DNA of 64,000 bases from Margaritifera margaritifera. Lineage: Eukaryota > Mollusca > Bivalvia > Unionida > Margaritiferidae. A program made the translations under genes and the position numbers. Each line of letters opens with the position of its first letter. The first letter of the stretch is position 1. Shown here piece after piece: positions 34,024 through 45,586 of the stretch. The notes beneath the pieces were generated by a model. That model was not told the DNA's origin. It worked only from the letters and a program-made list of their open reading frames with translations, and did no database searches. The stretch is from positions 1,984,001 to 2,048,000 of the forward strand of contig JAQPZY010001334.1 of the NCBI GenBank assembly GCA_029931535.1. The letters run 5' to 3'.

Positions 34024-36192
34024 CCGTATTTTAGTGTGTATAACGCGCACCCCAATTTTCAACCCAGAAGGAGGGAAAAAAGCATAGTTATGCCTTATAA
34101 CGCACATGAGATATAATACATTTCAAAATCTTGATAATTTCGCTCCCTATTGTGGTGCGACAACAGTCGGCCATTTTTGATAGTGCATTCATCATAATTT
34201 GTTACACGATGTTTGAATTCTTTACAATAAATCAGTGCACCTGATTATGACCAATACTTGTTTTTTACAGATATCGTAAAAGAAAGAATGAAAAGTGGCA
34301 AACTTTTAAGTATTCTTTCCAATTTTATGGCTGGCCCTTAAAAGGGCCAATTTAAGGTTCGCCTTGTTGATGGAGTTCAGTCTATTGCATCAAATACCTC
34401 AAATTCCTCTTTGTTGTCATCAATCTAGTAAAGTCGCTGAATGTCCTTGTCTGTCATCATTCCTGGCATTTCAGATCGAACACAAGATGCTATGTGAAAG
34501 TTCAGGTCCAGTTTTAATACTTATTTGGACTATCATGACACTTCTAAAATATATCTCAATGCCCAAGATAGAATTTACCATGACAATACTTCGTAATTAT
34601 GTTTGACACACCAAAACTTTAGCTGGCGCTGATTACCTTTAAAAACACCATGCCAGGACATTTAAATATTGCTCACTCTACTGTAACAAAGAAGGATCAA
34701 ATACTGTGGTTTAAGACTAGAAATAAAACAAACCAAGCTTTTTTTCTGAAGAAAAGTAAATATATTGTAAATTTACCTAGACAATGCATTGTAACTACCA
34801 GTATGTTTAGCACATCAAAGCTTAGCTGGCGCTGATTACTGTGAATAGACTACACAGAGTCAATGAAGCATTGATCACTGTATAGTCGCAAAGATATATC
34901 AAATACTATGATTTAAGATGATAAATAAAACAAGTACCAAAGCTTATTTTCCGAAGGAAAGTAAATACATTGCAAATTTACCTAGACAATGCATTGTAAC
35001 AATGTTTAGCACATCAAATCTTAGCCGGCACTGATTACCATGAAAAGACCAGACAGAGTCAATGAAGCATTGATCACTGTATAGTTGCAAAAATATATCA
35101 AATACTATGATTTCAGATGAGAAATAAAGCCAAGAACCAAGTTTTTTTTTTTTTTAAAAATGTTTTCTGACTTCATATATTAATTGATTAGTTTGTTTCA
35201 TGACGTGTCAGTGTTACTGTAACAGACTACCCGTAGTCACGAAAAAGATGTCCTCTAAATGTGCCTCTGATGAGAACATTAAACACTGCTTGAATTCTAA
35301 ATATTACATTTCAATTCAAATAAGAACAAATGAAGAAAAAATTAATTAGATCCACAGTTATTGAATATTGAACATGTACAGGTATGGTAATCATATATTT
35401 GTTCTGCTGATAACCTTGAAAAGACCACACTGAGTCAATGAAGCATTGATCACTATATAGTCACGAAGAAATATAAAATACTATCATTTAAGATGAGAAA
35501 TAAAACTAAGAACCAAGTTTATTTTCCAAAGGAAAAAAAACAAAATTCCAACTTCATTCATTTATTGATTATTTTGTTTCACAATGTGTCAGTGTTACCG
35601 TAACAGAGAAACCAAAGTCACAAAAAATGTCCCCTAAGGGTGCCTCTGATGAGAACATTAATACTGCCTGAATTCTAAATATTCTGTTTAAATTCAACAA
35701 TAAATGAAAAAAAAATGTATTAGATCCACAGTTATAGAATACTGAACATTTAGGGTACAGGTACAGTAATCATCATATTTGTTCCACTGCAATGTGGTAC
35801 TTTGCAGAGCGTTAGAACAACAAGTAACCAGTCGTTATGTACATGCATTTATGGTCAAGGCACAGAACAAAATGCTACACAGTGATGTGAAAATGAAATG
35901 GGTTTATTAACATAAGCAATCAAAGAACAAGACTATAAAGGTTTGTGAACATTATTTATTTCTTTAATAAGGCTAGTACCAGTAACCAATTTAGTTACAA
36001 TGCAATGTGCAACAGATTTAATAGTTCAAATGGAGTGAATGGGACACATGCAGGCAGCTATAGTGCCTTCATCCTTTTGTCAGATCGACCTGGAAAAAAA
36101 CTTTTTTTTAGTTCTTCTATAAAACGCGCACCCCCAAATGAAGATAAGAAAATTAGGTGAAAAAAGTATGTGTTATACACAGCTAAATACGG
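34024..36192. mobile_element. 2,169-bp TA-flanked DNA element inside the LINE
   Basis: Starts CCGTATTTTAGTGTGTATAA-CGCGCACCCC and ends (reverse read) CCGTATTTAGCTGTGTATAA-CACAT, imperfect terminal inverted repeats. TA flanks both sides (34,022-34,023 and 36,193-36,194). The termini resemble the CCGTATTTT...ATAA-GCGCAC ends of pogo-type MITEs. No intact transposase. A minus-strand open patch near 34,360-34,450 (IDDNKEEFEVFDAID) might be a transposase tail. The middle is filled by degenerate internal repeats (34,624-35,790). Confidence 0.75.
34624..35790. repeat. Internal tandem repeats of the TA-flanked element
   Basis: Four diverged units begin at about 34,630, 34,843, 35,031 and 35,407 with CTGAT(T/A)AC followed by (A/G)AGTCAATGAAGCATTGATC. 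Units one and two are about 200 bp. Units three and four are about 370 bp and share a longer tail (GTGCCTCTGATGAGAACATT, TAGATCCACAGTTAT). Confidence 0.8.
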
Positions 36193-36194
36193 TA

Positions 36195-36612
36195 AATGTC
36201 TACATGGAGTTGCACTAGAGTATCTTCAGGATTAATTCAGGCCTTATTACCAGTTGAGATCAACATCACATGGAAACCTTCATCCACCAAAACCATGAAC
36301 AGAGCAATTAAAGAAAAGCTTCCAATACTCTGGTACAGTTCTGTGGAACAAGCTTCCACTGCATGTAAAATCTGCAGAAAATATTACAGTATTTAAGAAG
36401 AGATGTCATGAGTATGTATGTGTCACTAATAGATTATAATAGAATTTAATATTTATAATGCTAAAGATATGTTAAAATAAATAGTAATTACTATTATCTT
36501 TTGTATGATGCAGATTGTTATACTTTTTTCTTAAGAGGGCCTCAAGGGAGAATAGTCCTTGACTAAATGAGTCACCATCTATAAATAAAGTATTATTATT
36601 ATTATTATAAAA
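36195..36612 (+). pseudogene. LINE C-terminus and 3' tail, part 2
   Basis: Resumes the LINE exactly beyond the inserted element: KCLHGVALEYLQD, stop, FRPYYQLRS, then LKKSFQYSGTVLWNKLPLHV and KSAENITVFKKRCHEYVC, the standard end of CR1/jockey-like proteins (LHGLAPxYL...SFxYxGxxLWNxLP...SLxxFK). The element ends in ATAAATAAAG and an ATT repeat (36,590-36,609), typical of LINEs whose 3' end is a short tandem repeat rather than poly(A). Confidence 0.85.
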
Positions 36613-36739
36613 TGAAAGTATTTACCTACAAGAATACTGTGAATGGAACATCATATGCCCACACCGTGTTTAACAGTCATCTACGTAGGCTCTAGTGGGG
36701 CATGGTTAACTTTGGAGATTACTGACCAATAGGTCTCAA

Positions 36740-37400
36740 TGTCCTGGACCTTTGATCAAAGTATGTAGTCATGAACTAAAGTTACAGTGCAGAAACCTTT
36801 ATTTTCTTATTCGACTTACCATGAATGTGACCTCTAATCTTTAGACCCCAGAATCTGTTGGTTTCTCCATTACCCGAAGTGCAAACCATATACAAAGTTT
36901 GGTAAAGCAACTTACTCTTGAACAAAAGTCGTTCTGCAAAACTCATTTTTCTTTAAGCCACAATGACCTTGACTTTTGACATCATTACCCCCAAATCAAT
37001 ATGCCTTTTTACCTAGGTGCAAACCATCCACAAAGTTTGGTAAAGAAACTTACTCTAGAACAAAAGTTGTTCTGCAAAAATCATTTTTTTAAAGCCACAA
37101 TGACCTTGACCCCCAAATCAATATGCCTCTTTTATACCTAAAATGCAAACCCTCTACAAACTTTGGTCAAGGTATGTGGTCTACAACTGAAGTTATTGTG
37201 CAGAAACCATTTTTCTTCTTGTAGTCACAGTGACCTAGACCTTTGACCTTTTGACCCTAAAATCTATAGGGTTCTTCCTTACCCTAAGTGCAAACCAATC
37301 ACAAAGTTTGTTTACTGCAGACAATCAAGTTATTGTGCAAAAATGAAATTGGTAACAAACACATGGACAGATAGATGGACAGACATCATGACATAATACA
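36740..37400. repeat. Tandem-repeat family T4, array 1
   Basis: About five diverged 110-130 bp units with GTGACCTAGACCTTTGACC, CAAACCATCCACAAAGTTTG, AAGTTATTGTGCAGAAACCA and TTCTTCCTTACCCTAAGTGC. The inverted array at 63,380-64,000 belongs to the same family. Confidence 0.85.
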
Positions 37401-37921
37401 CTCTGCCTTACAGTAGGCTTAAAAAACTGGATGATTGCTTGTATTTTATGGGGTTTAATTTAGGTAATGATGGTGGAAAATACAAACTGTAATAAACACC
37501 ATGGATATTATAATCACATACACTGCATTGTCTGCATGTTTTCAGATGGCAAAAAATAATTACTTTTTTCTGTTTCAAAACAGATCAAAATATTTTATTC
37601 ACTGATCAAAATCAATCAAACAAACAAAAAAGCCTATCCCAAGTAATCAATCCAACACATACAATATTAAGCTATCCCTTTAAGTAACACAGCAAAGAAA
37701 TCACACTTTATGCATACATTAGTTATTGAAAACTGACATTACCTGCCCAGCTTTGTCTAGTTTATTTCAGTTCACAACAAAATACAGGCATCTTCAAAAA
37801 CATAACTTCACTACTGACAATGACATCTGTATAAATCTAACTCAGTTTGGTTACAAAGTTTGTCATAAAAAGAAAATGAAAAGAGATTTGATAGGATGAA
37901 TCTTGATTGTAATTTTCCACA
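37401..37921. other. Intron sequence without recognisable features
   Basis: AT-rich; nothing supportable. Confidence 0.5.
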
Positions 37922-37926
37922 TAGTT

Positions 37927-38977
37927 CAGGGCTGAGCAAATTTTTTTTTTAACCATTAGTCCAGGACAAGTGGTTTCAGAAAATTCACTAGTCCCACCTT
38001 GCTCTTCACTAGTCCCATCTTACTCTTCACTTGTCCCACCTTACTTTTCACTGGTCCCAAAATGGTAATCACTTGCCGAGATCTGATGAGATGTATGTAC
38101 TTAATCCATAGAAAAAACAAACGAAATAATATACAACATAATTATTTCTTAAAAGAATTTAATTTTTCATAAACATTGGTTGTTATACATCTGGCTTCTT
38201 CAGGTTCATGTATATATGTTTTAGCTGATGGATTGAAAAAATGTCCATGTATATGTCTGCCACCTGCACCAGCACTAAGCAAGCAGTTGATAGCTGTGTC
38301 TGGGTTAAAGTCCTCAAGCTCTGGTCCATTTGCGGAAATGTTCATTAGCATTTGTAAACTCTTTTTGGTTTAAGGAATTTTCTCTTTTAAATACGAACAG
38401 AGACAGCTCATTAATTAGCGTAATTGTTTCGCTTCAAACGCAATATCGCACGTGGAAGTTAATCATCTGTATAATCAATTAAAAATTAAAGAAGCATTAC
38501 TGTCATTTAATCAGTTCATAAAGGAAACCAACACTGATGTCGGTAAAGTACCTTTTATTAATTTAATTACACTGACTCGCTGGATTAAAATCATAGTGAG
38601 CCGCTCGTGATGATCTGGCTTGAGCAAACTCAATACAACAAAGCCGCTTAAAACACTGCTAATTGATCATACTGGCTTTCTTTTGTTTGACGTGTTTTGA
38701 TTTGCCGATAATTTGGTCGCTTAGCCCAATATGCAGTCAAGCGGTAACAGGATGTAAATGTATACACGAAGATGGGTAGAATCAAGTATTCAGTGTGCCC
38801 GGAGGGCATGATTGGCCAAATAAAGGTAGATATAGTGATTAAAGCACGAACATAAGGACTAGCCCGACTTTTTTTAAAAAAGCACTTGTTCCGGACTAGC
38901 GACTTGGAAAATTTTACTTGCCCGACTTCAAAAATGAATAGTCCGGGACGTCGGGCTATGGGATTTGCTCAGCCCTG
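37927..38977 (-). mobile_element. hAT-like element with 5-bp TAGTT duplication
   Basis: Element of 1,051 bp. It starts CAGGGCTGAGCAAAT and ends ATTTGCTCAGCCCTG, a perfect 15-bp terminal inverted repeat, flanked by TAGTT at 37,922-37,926 and 38,978-38,982. Both subterminal zones are rich in (C/A)TAGTCC(A/C/G) and AAGTGG-like repeats. It carries the last exon of a hAT-type transposase on the minus strand but no complete gene, so it is non-autonomous. Most hAT elements make 8-bp duplications; some subgroups are described with 5 bp. Confidence 0.8.
38142..38351 (-). pseudogene. Transposase C-terminal remnant in the TAGTT element
   Basis: Minus-strand open segment LMNISANGPELEDFNPDTAI followed by NCLLSAGAGGRHIHGH. 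The NGPxLExFxPxxA pattern occurs at the C-terminus of a class of hAT-like transposases. The upstream catalytic region is absent. Confidence 0.55.
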
Positions 38978-39049
38978 TAGTTAAAGCAGTATTTTATGTT
39001 GGTAGCAATTGCAGATGGGAGAGTCGAAGGTCAATCCTAAATATTACTA

Positions 39050-39310
39050 ACAGCTTGTGTTTGTTTGTTTTGTGGGTTTAACACCATTTTTCTGTACATG
39101 GCGGCCAGTATATCTGGTGGAAGAAGAACCAGGGAAAACCCCGGGAAGAACCACCAACCCACAGGAAGCTACTGGCAAACTTTCTCACATACCCATGTTG
39201 GCTGAGCCAGAGACTCAAACCCATGCGGACATAGGTGAGATGTCAGTGATCAGTAAAGGCAAGTGCCACAGACCACTCTGGTCTGATACTGAAAGTTATA
39301 CAGGTCTAAT
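39050..39310 (-). repeat. tRNA-derived SINE
   Basis: On the minus strand, AGAGTGGTCTGTGGCACTTGCC, split here as AGAGTGGTCTG and TGGCACTTGCC, and GGGTTTGAGTCTCTGGC are spaced like A- and B-boxes of a tRNA promoter. The 3' part holds the widely dispersed ACATGGCGGCCAGTATAT-type tail with CCCGGGAAGAACC. Confidence 0.55.
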
Positions 39311-39839
39311 AGTGCACTAAATTACATTCCAATACTTATAAATTTATAACAATATATAAAACACATGCAACAAGCATTTGTGTTGTGCTAGGTTATCTTT
39401 TCTGATATTTTATTAGCCACTGAAACTAATTCCTATACATGCCACCTGTACATGACGGGGTGCAGGCTTTAATATTATTATTAACAGAAGTGTTGAACAA
39501 ATTTTTGAGATGAAGGCTTTGACTTAAACAGTTTTCTGCTTCAAAAAAGTGTGATATCTTATTCAGTGCTTTACAACTGTGATTTTTTTCCTCTACAGGT
39601 GAATAATATCTAAGTTTTAAACAAATGTTTCCACCTGGGTAGTATCCAAATAATACCCTGCCCATATTTACAAGAAAAATGCCAAAATTATATTATTATT
39701 ATTATACCTGCAACACTGAGTATTGCACAATACATTATAGTGTTTGCAAATCGTGATAACCTAGAAGCAAATAAAAAAAAGTGAGACAATGTTCAACCCC
39801 CCCCCTACCCTCGCCCGCTCTGTATTTTTAATCACTCAC

Positions 39840-39902
39840 ATAGGACACACAATGAGCAGCTGACAGATGCTTCCTGATGTTGGTGCTTGAATCTCTCCCA
39901 AC
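39840..39902 (-). CDS. Exon of the minus-strand host gene
   Basis: Minus-strand exon of 63 nt encoding VGRDSSTNIRKHLSAAHCVS-Y in phase 0 at both ends. The acceptor is TTTCTTCTTTGCAG and the donor GTGAGTGAT, both strong. The SxNxRKHLxxxHC pattern recalls the second half of a zinc-finger loop, but no upstream Cys pair is seen, so this is only a resemblance. Confidence 0.8.
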
Positions 39903-40397
39903 CTGCAAAGAAGAAAGAAAACATTGCTAAGCTTGAGTCATTTGAAAAGTGTCAAATAATTCTAAGTAAATGTTGTAGCTTTGTCTGACCTAGTAACAAC
40001 AAAAAATGTATATTAAGTGTCATAAATTAAACTTAATTACTGATTAAATGAGAAATGGGAATGCAACATTTTTTTCATGAACACAATGAAATATAATGGA
40101 AAGTGCCTTCTGCATGCTACAAACAATGTAGCAAATTCCATGAAATTGATGTCCCTCATTTTTCGTAAGAAGTAGTGTAGTTTTACAAATGAAGGGGATA
40201 GGTGATGATGGTGATATAGTACATGAGTTTGAGTAAATTTGATAAGAAAATACAAGCAGCAAGATTATAACATGTTGGAATAATCAATGAATGTGGTTGT
40301 ATTTGTGTTTATTTTAGTTTGTTCGTGTAAAGAACATAAGCATCATTTGTAAATACTGTATTTGGCAAACCACATGAAGAATATGCATGTTGCATTG

Positions 40398-41264
40398 TGT
40401 TATGGAATTATATATCATTTTTCTTTTAATAATGGTATAGTTTATTAGTTTATGATCTCTGTTCTTAGTCTAACAGCTGTCATCTTGCCGTGAATACATA
40501 TACGGTATTTTCGATCAATATTTCGAAGCCTTAGTCATATCACGTGGTTTTAGCGCGCGTGAAGAGGGTGAACTTCTGATATAGATTCTATGAATCAATA
40601 CGTTATTTACTGTTTAAAACATTGGTACTCTGGTACTTTAGAGATGTCACGCATAACCTAATTTCTGATTGGTCTGGAGAGGGTTGTAATATTTCTAAAT
40701 GCCCAGCTGTTTATCAAAGACGCAATTGGTTTTTATTTTGTTTCTCCATAGTGGGAGACTATATATATAGGATTAATAGCAGTATTGAGGATTCTTCATA
40801 GTTACATTGGATTGAGAGGTCATAAACGAAATTTGGTTCTTTTGTGTGTGGATATTCTACTTTGGAGATCTATTTATTTTAATACAGTGCATTCTGGATT
40901 AGTACTGTTTTTTCAACCTTAATAATTATATGGTTCCATGGAATTATCGGAAACATTTCTAGAACTTGTGATATTCCATATTCGCAAGGATTACTTGGAT
41001 ATATTTGATTCTTATTAGCACATTAGTACAGTGAAGGTTACTTCATTCGGAACATACTACATTCGGAATATTTGGATTAACTTCCAGATCAGTGAAATTT
41101 AGAACAATTTAGGACTATTAACGATATTCTATACTGTAAGTTATTTTAATTCTTTCACTTTAATTGTTTGTTGAAATATTTTAATATGTTAGGAAATTAA
41201 ATATTTGTATTTTAAATCTTGAAAGCTTGTTTGTGATTTTTCTTTTGTTACATTTGTTGTAACA
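40398..41264 (+). mobile_element. Candidate solo LTR with primer-binding site
   Basis: An 867-bp segment starts TGTTATGG and ends TTGTAACA (TGTTA...TAACA). It contains a TATA-like ACTATATATATAGG near 40,750, and is followed two bases later by TGGCACACCAGTCC, which could pair with a tRNA 3' end (TGG complements CCA). No internal gag-pol sequence follows and no second LTR was found, so it would be a solo LTR plus a few bases of leader. No clear target duplication. Confidence 0.4.
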
Positions 41265-41559
41265 TTTGGCACACCAGTCCAGACAATGTGGTGATCTGTG
41301 ATGGGGAGAATGCTGTAAACATGTCATCTGAGAACGAAAGTAATAATAAAGTCAAGTGTTATCACATAAACTGGGCAGAGCTTTTCACTAAGGGAGTAGC
41401 ATGAAAGAAGATATGTTAGTTGGCCATTTTGGGATCCATGGAGCTGTTTTACAAGAATGATACAATTCTGGAAGCTGCTGTATTTCTGTATCATGGAAAT
41501 GGTTGCATACCAAATTTGGTTGAAGTCATCTATATCCTCTGCCAAAGTGTTTTCTGGAG

Positions 41560-42660
41560 ACAGAAGGATTTGTCAAAATTTCATATATAGGAAGTTCATG
41601 TTTACAAACTATATTGGAAAGTGATAGGCATCGTAAGTTTTACTCCAGACACAAAAGTGTAAATGATGGATGGATGGTAGAACAGACAGACAGAAGCAAT
41701 AAAAATAGTGAAACTGAAGAATTTTGAAAAGCAGAAGCAAATCTACACCACTAGTCAAATGTCTACCAAAATTTCAAAGTGACATCCTGTTTCAAGTTTT
41801 TCCCCAGAAACAAAAGTGTGCATAATGAATGGATGGATGGATAACAAAAAAAAGTAACAAATACTGAAACTGAAGAAATGCAGGTGAATAGCAAAAGGCA
41901 CAGTTACACTAGTAGTCTAATATGTGTACCAGGTTTCAAAGAGATATCTGAAACGGTTTTGGAGTTATGTTCCAGACAGAAAAGTGTGAATGAGGTATGG
42001 ATGCAAGAGCAGACAAATGGACTAAAATAACAAAAATATTTAAACTGAAAAATTGTGAATATCAAAACGCACATCTATACCGCATGGCTAATATGTGTAC
42101 CAAATTCTGAATTCTTATATGGTTTAGGAGTTTGCCACGAAAACAAAATTGTTTCAATCTGATGAATTGTGAATAGCAAAAGGCACACCTAGACCACTAG
42201 TATAATATGTGTACCAAGTTTCACTGAGATATCATTAACAGTTTTGGAGTTATGCTCCAGAAACAAAAGTGAGCAATGGATAGATGGATAAACAAACAAA
42301 CAGCTGAAAATGTTAAAAATATTGAAACTGAAGAACTGTGAATAGCAAAAGACACATCTACACCACTAGTCTAATAAGGTGTTCCAAATTTCATATAGAT
42401 ATCTTACATGGTTTTGGAGTTTTGCCCTAAAAACAAAAGCATGGATAATGGATGAATTGTTGGGAGAAATAATCAGGCAAAAAAATTAAAAATAATGAAT
42501 CTGAAAAATTGTAAATAGCAACAGGCACATCTGGACCGCTGGTCTGACATGTGTACTAAGTTTCACACAGGTATCTTGAATACTTTTGGTATTATGCTCC
42601 AGAAATGAAAGTATGACAGATTGATAGATAAATGGACAGACTGAACAAATTTCTATACAA
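41560..42660. repeat. Tandem-repeat family T1, long array
   Basis: About six units of 140-190 bp with ACATCTACACCACTAGTCTA, ATATGTGTACCAA, GGTTTTGGAGTTATGCTCCA, GAAACAAAAGTG, TGGATGGATGG and AAATATTGAAACTGAAGAA. Same unit as at 5,110-5,560. Confidence 0.88.
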
Positions 42661-42828
42661 ATAAAGAAGTCTAACAATCAATGGCCATAAGAGATGATGT
42701 AGCATGCTGAAAATCTAACTCAGCAACAATGACAATCAAGCTCTTATCAATTTCAAACTGCCTACTAAATATGTCTGAAATCCAATAATAAGGAAGGAAG
42801 TTGCATGTTTGTACAGAAAAAATTGACT

Positions 42829-43620
42829 GATAAATCTGCTTGTAAAACAAACATACTATCCGCTTGCTGGCTATGTGCCCTAGACCCCCAGTGATGGATA
42901 GATCCACTCTGTTTGTTCATGTTACAAACAATCTTATTCATCAGTAATGTGCGGTAAAAGAACATTTAACCAATCAAAATAGAGTTAACAAATGATGGTT
43001 CTTGCTATGAAAGACATATTCTAAATATGGCTACGAAATACAGGGATTTTCTGGAATTTTCTAGCACGTGATAGTTAATACATGCAGTTGTTGATAGTGG
43101 AAACGATGGCTTTTGCTAGAATCATAATTTTCAGGTTTTTCAGTGGACGAAATTGATGATATTGATTTAGGAAGTGTTGGCAGTGACACTGAATTATTGT
43201 CATTGTCTTGTCGGTCAGAAATTGAGATAGAATCAGATGATGAAGACAGTACAGTGTGGACAAGAGAGCCATGTGCTCTACAAGTCACTGAGTTCACTGA
43301 AAGTGTTGGTCCTACTTTCGTTTTGGATGAGGGGAAAAAAAACCCAGAGAGATAGATTTCTTCTTTAAATATTTTCCCCTGGTATTAAATTAAAGAACTA
43401 TGGCTGAAACTAACAACTCTGCAGCAAAATGCATGAAAGAGAAGCCAGACAATGTTTGAAAGAAAAAAGGCAGCATGAGGTGTCCATAATGTGCAAGCAG
43501 TGTGATGTTCCTCTTTGTGTAAAACATAACTGCTTTTATAAATATCACCAACAGCAACTACAGAACTAGTTGAACATAATGACCAATTAAACATTTGTAT
43601 TATGTGTCCAAATTTGACAT
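42829..43620 (+). mobile_element. piggyBac copy 1, internally deleted
   Basis: Plus strand. It shares its 5' flank with copy 2 (AGTGATGGATAGATCC, TTCATGTTACAA, CCAATCAAA(A)TAGAGTTAA). The N-terminus of a piggyBac-like transposase begins at 43,107: MAFA, then in a shifted frame SVDEIDDIDLGSVGSDTELL, SLSCRSEIEIESDDEDSTVW, ending near 43,354. The C-terminal cysteine finger follows directly (KRQHEVSIMCKQCDVPLCVK, then HNCFYKYH; about 43,437-43,568), so the whole catalytic core is deleted. Internal deletion is the usual origin of non-autonomous copies. Confidence 0.8.
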
Positions 43621-43964
43621 ATAACTTTGTATAAAATAACGACAGAAAAATATTAGTCTTACAAATAGTGTGTGTTGTGTTTAATTCATGGATTTTCTTA
43701 TCAATCTTGTGGAAGTCAGTGGGATAAAAGAATCATACAGACAAAAGGAAGTTATAGCTTTTATATATGCATGGTTTTAGTATATCAATCAGTCAATTAT
43801 AAGGAAAATAACTAAAAAAATTGCCCATGTCCACAGATCATCAGCTAAAAAGTTATAATTTGGCAGCAGCTGCATCAGGCTTTGGTAGTTGGCCCCCAAA
43901 TCATCTGCAGCAGTGACCCCAGCAGCTAGGCAGAGCAGTGAACCACTATGGCAGCACTAGTAGT

Positions 43965-45440
43965 TAACCCTTTTATGGTCTGCCAGGTCAACCCCAAACA
44001 TGTCTTTATTATAGAGTTCGGAGACAATCGGAGCTGGCACTTCCTGTTAGGTTCCATTTTTGTTGCACCATCTTGTTCTCACTTGGATTAGAACTTGTTG
44101 AGAGATAATGGACAATTTGTTTGTCCTTCCACACTACAGCACATAGATTTCCTTCTGTCATCAGGACACTGTCACCCCTGGTCTTTAATTTGGCTGATTT
44201 AATTTCTTCTGGCATTCCCTTTCATTTTGCTCGCACTGTACAGAGGCAATAAATGTGTTCTTTCCTTAGTGACTCAAACAGTGCCAGACTGGAGAAAAAA
44301 TTGTCCATGTAAACTACATGCAATTTCCCACATATTTTCGCAGTCAGGTTGGTTACAACTCTTCCTTTGTGCGTCCAGCCTGGCCTTCTTCTTTTCCTGT
44401 GTACACCTGGAACTAGTGCACATAACCATTGTGTGGGTCTGCCTGTTCCAAAACTTTTATTCCAAACTTAGTTGGCTTTGCAGGCAAATATTGCTTGAAG
44501 GATAATCTACATTTACACACAATCATCCCTTCATCCACACCCTGCTCTTTATGACCATTGTAAATTGCAAGACACGTTTTGGAAATTTCGTCAATAATAG
44601 GTCTTATGTTACACAACTTGTCATGTCCAGGCTGGCATTTTGGTGGATTCTGCCTTGTGTCATTTAATACTTTGACAACTTTTCAAAATGTACTCTGGTC
44701 ATAATTGCTGGAATATTTGGTATCTGGAAGGACAATGTATATTGCCAAGCTAGGCTACAGGCTGGAAGTGCTAGGACTGACATAATCAAAGGCCTGCATT
44801 TCGTCTATTGTCGTGGGTTGCCAGAGTGAATAGGGCTTTTCTTCCATACATCTTGCTGCATATCCATTTGTTTGTGCCACAATGCTTTCAATCAATGCCA
44901 GGGAAAAAAATGTAAAGAAAAAAATCAATTTCTTTTTTCCCCTCATCTAAAAATGAAGGTTGGGCCAACACATTTGGTAAACTCGGTGACTTTAGGAGTA
45001 CATGGCTTTCTTGTCCACACTTTGCTGTCTTCGTCATCAGATTCTGTCTCAATTTCGGACAGACTTTACAAAGATATTTCAATGTCACTAACAACAGTTC
45101 TTAATTCAATATTGTCAAGTCTGTCCTCGGAAAAACCTGAAAATTCGGATTCTGAATCACTAGCGTAAGCAAAAGCCATTGTTTCCACTGTCAACTACAA
45201 ACACATGTATTAACTAACTACAAAATTGCAACAAATTCGCACATTTAGTAAGAACAATCAGTTCTTAACTCTATTTGATTGGCTGAATGTCCTTTTACTT
45301 CCAATTATTGACCAATAAGACTGATTGTAACATGAACATACAGAGCGGATCTATCCATCACTGAGGTATAGGGAGCTTAACCAGCAAGCAAATATGGGGG
45401 TAGTAATGCTTTGTTTACAAGCGTATTTATCAATCACTGC
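43965..45440 (-). mobile_element. piggyBac copy 2 with broken transposase
   Basis: Minus strand, ATG at 45,180 (MAFAYASDSESEFSGFSEDR). The core is read in pieces: RPIIDEISKTCLAIYNGHKE, QGVDEGMIVCKCRLSFKQYL, PAKPTKFGIKVLEQADPHNG (44,616-44,413), then VTNLTAKICGKLHVVYMDNF and SLRKEHIYCLCTVRAK, then KLKTRGDSVLMTEGNLCAVV and WKDKQIVHYLS, then DMFGVDLADHKR (43,965-44,215). VDE, ADPHNG and MDNFF hold catalytic Asp positions of the family. The C-terminal Cys finger is missing, and stops and frameshifts occur throughout, so it is inactive. It faces copy 1. Confidence 0.88.
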
Positions 45441-45586
45441 GGAGGCAAGGCACATTTATGCAGCAGATATACATGTGAGTCATTGTTAAAGAGTTAACAG
45501 AAAAAGAAAAAGATGTAATTCAACATGGTCACTGTGTATTTAAACTCCAAAAACAAATGTCACTTAGTGCAGTAATCAATATGCTA

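Noticed and set aside
34333..34348. Histone-like 3' stem-loop on the minus strand (GGCCCTTTTAAGGGCC)
   Set aside because: The palindrome fits the stem-loop consensus, but no histone reading frame lies upstream on that strand and the usual downstream element is absent; it sits inside a DNA transposon.
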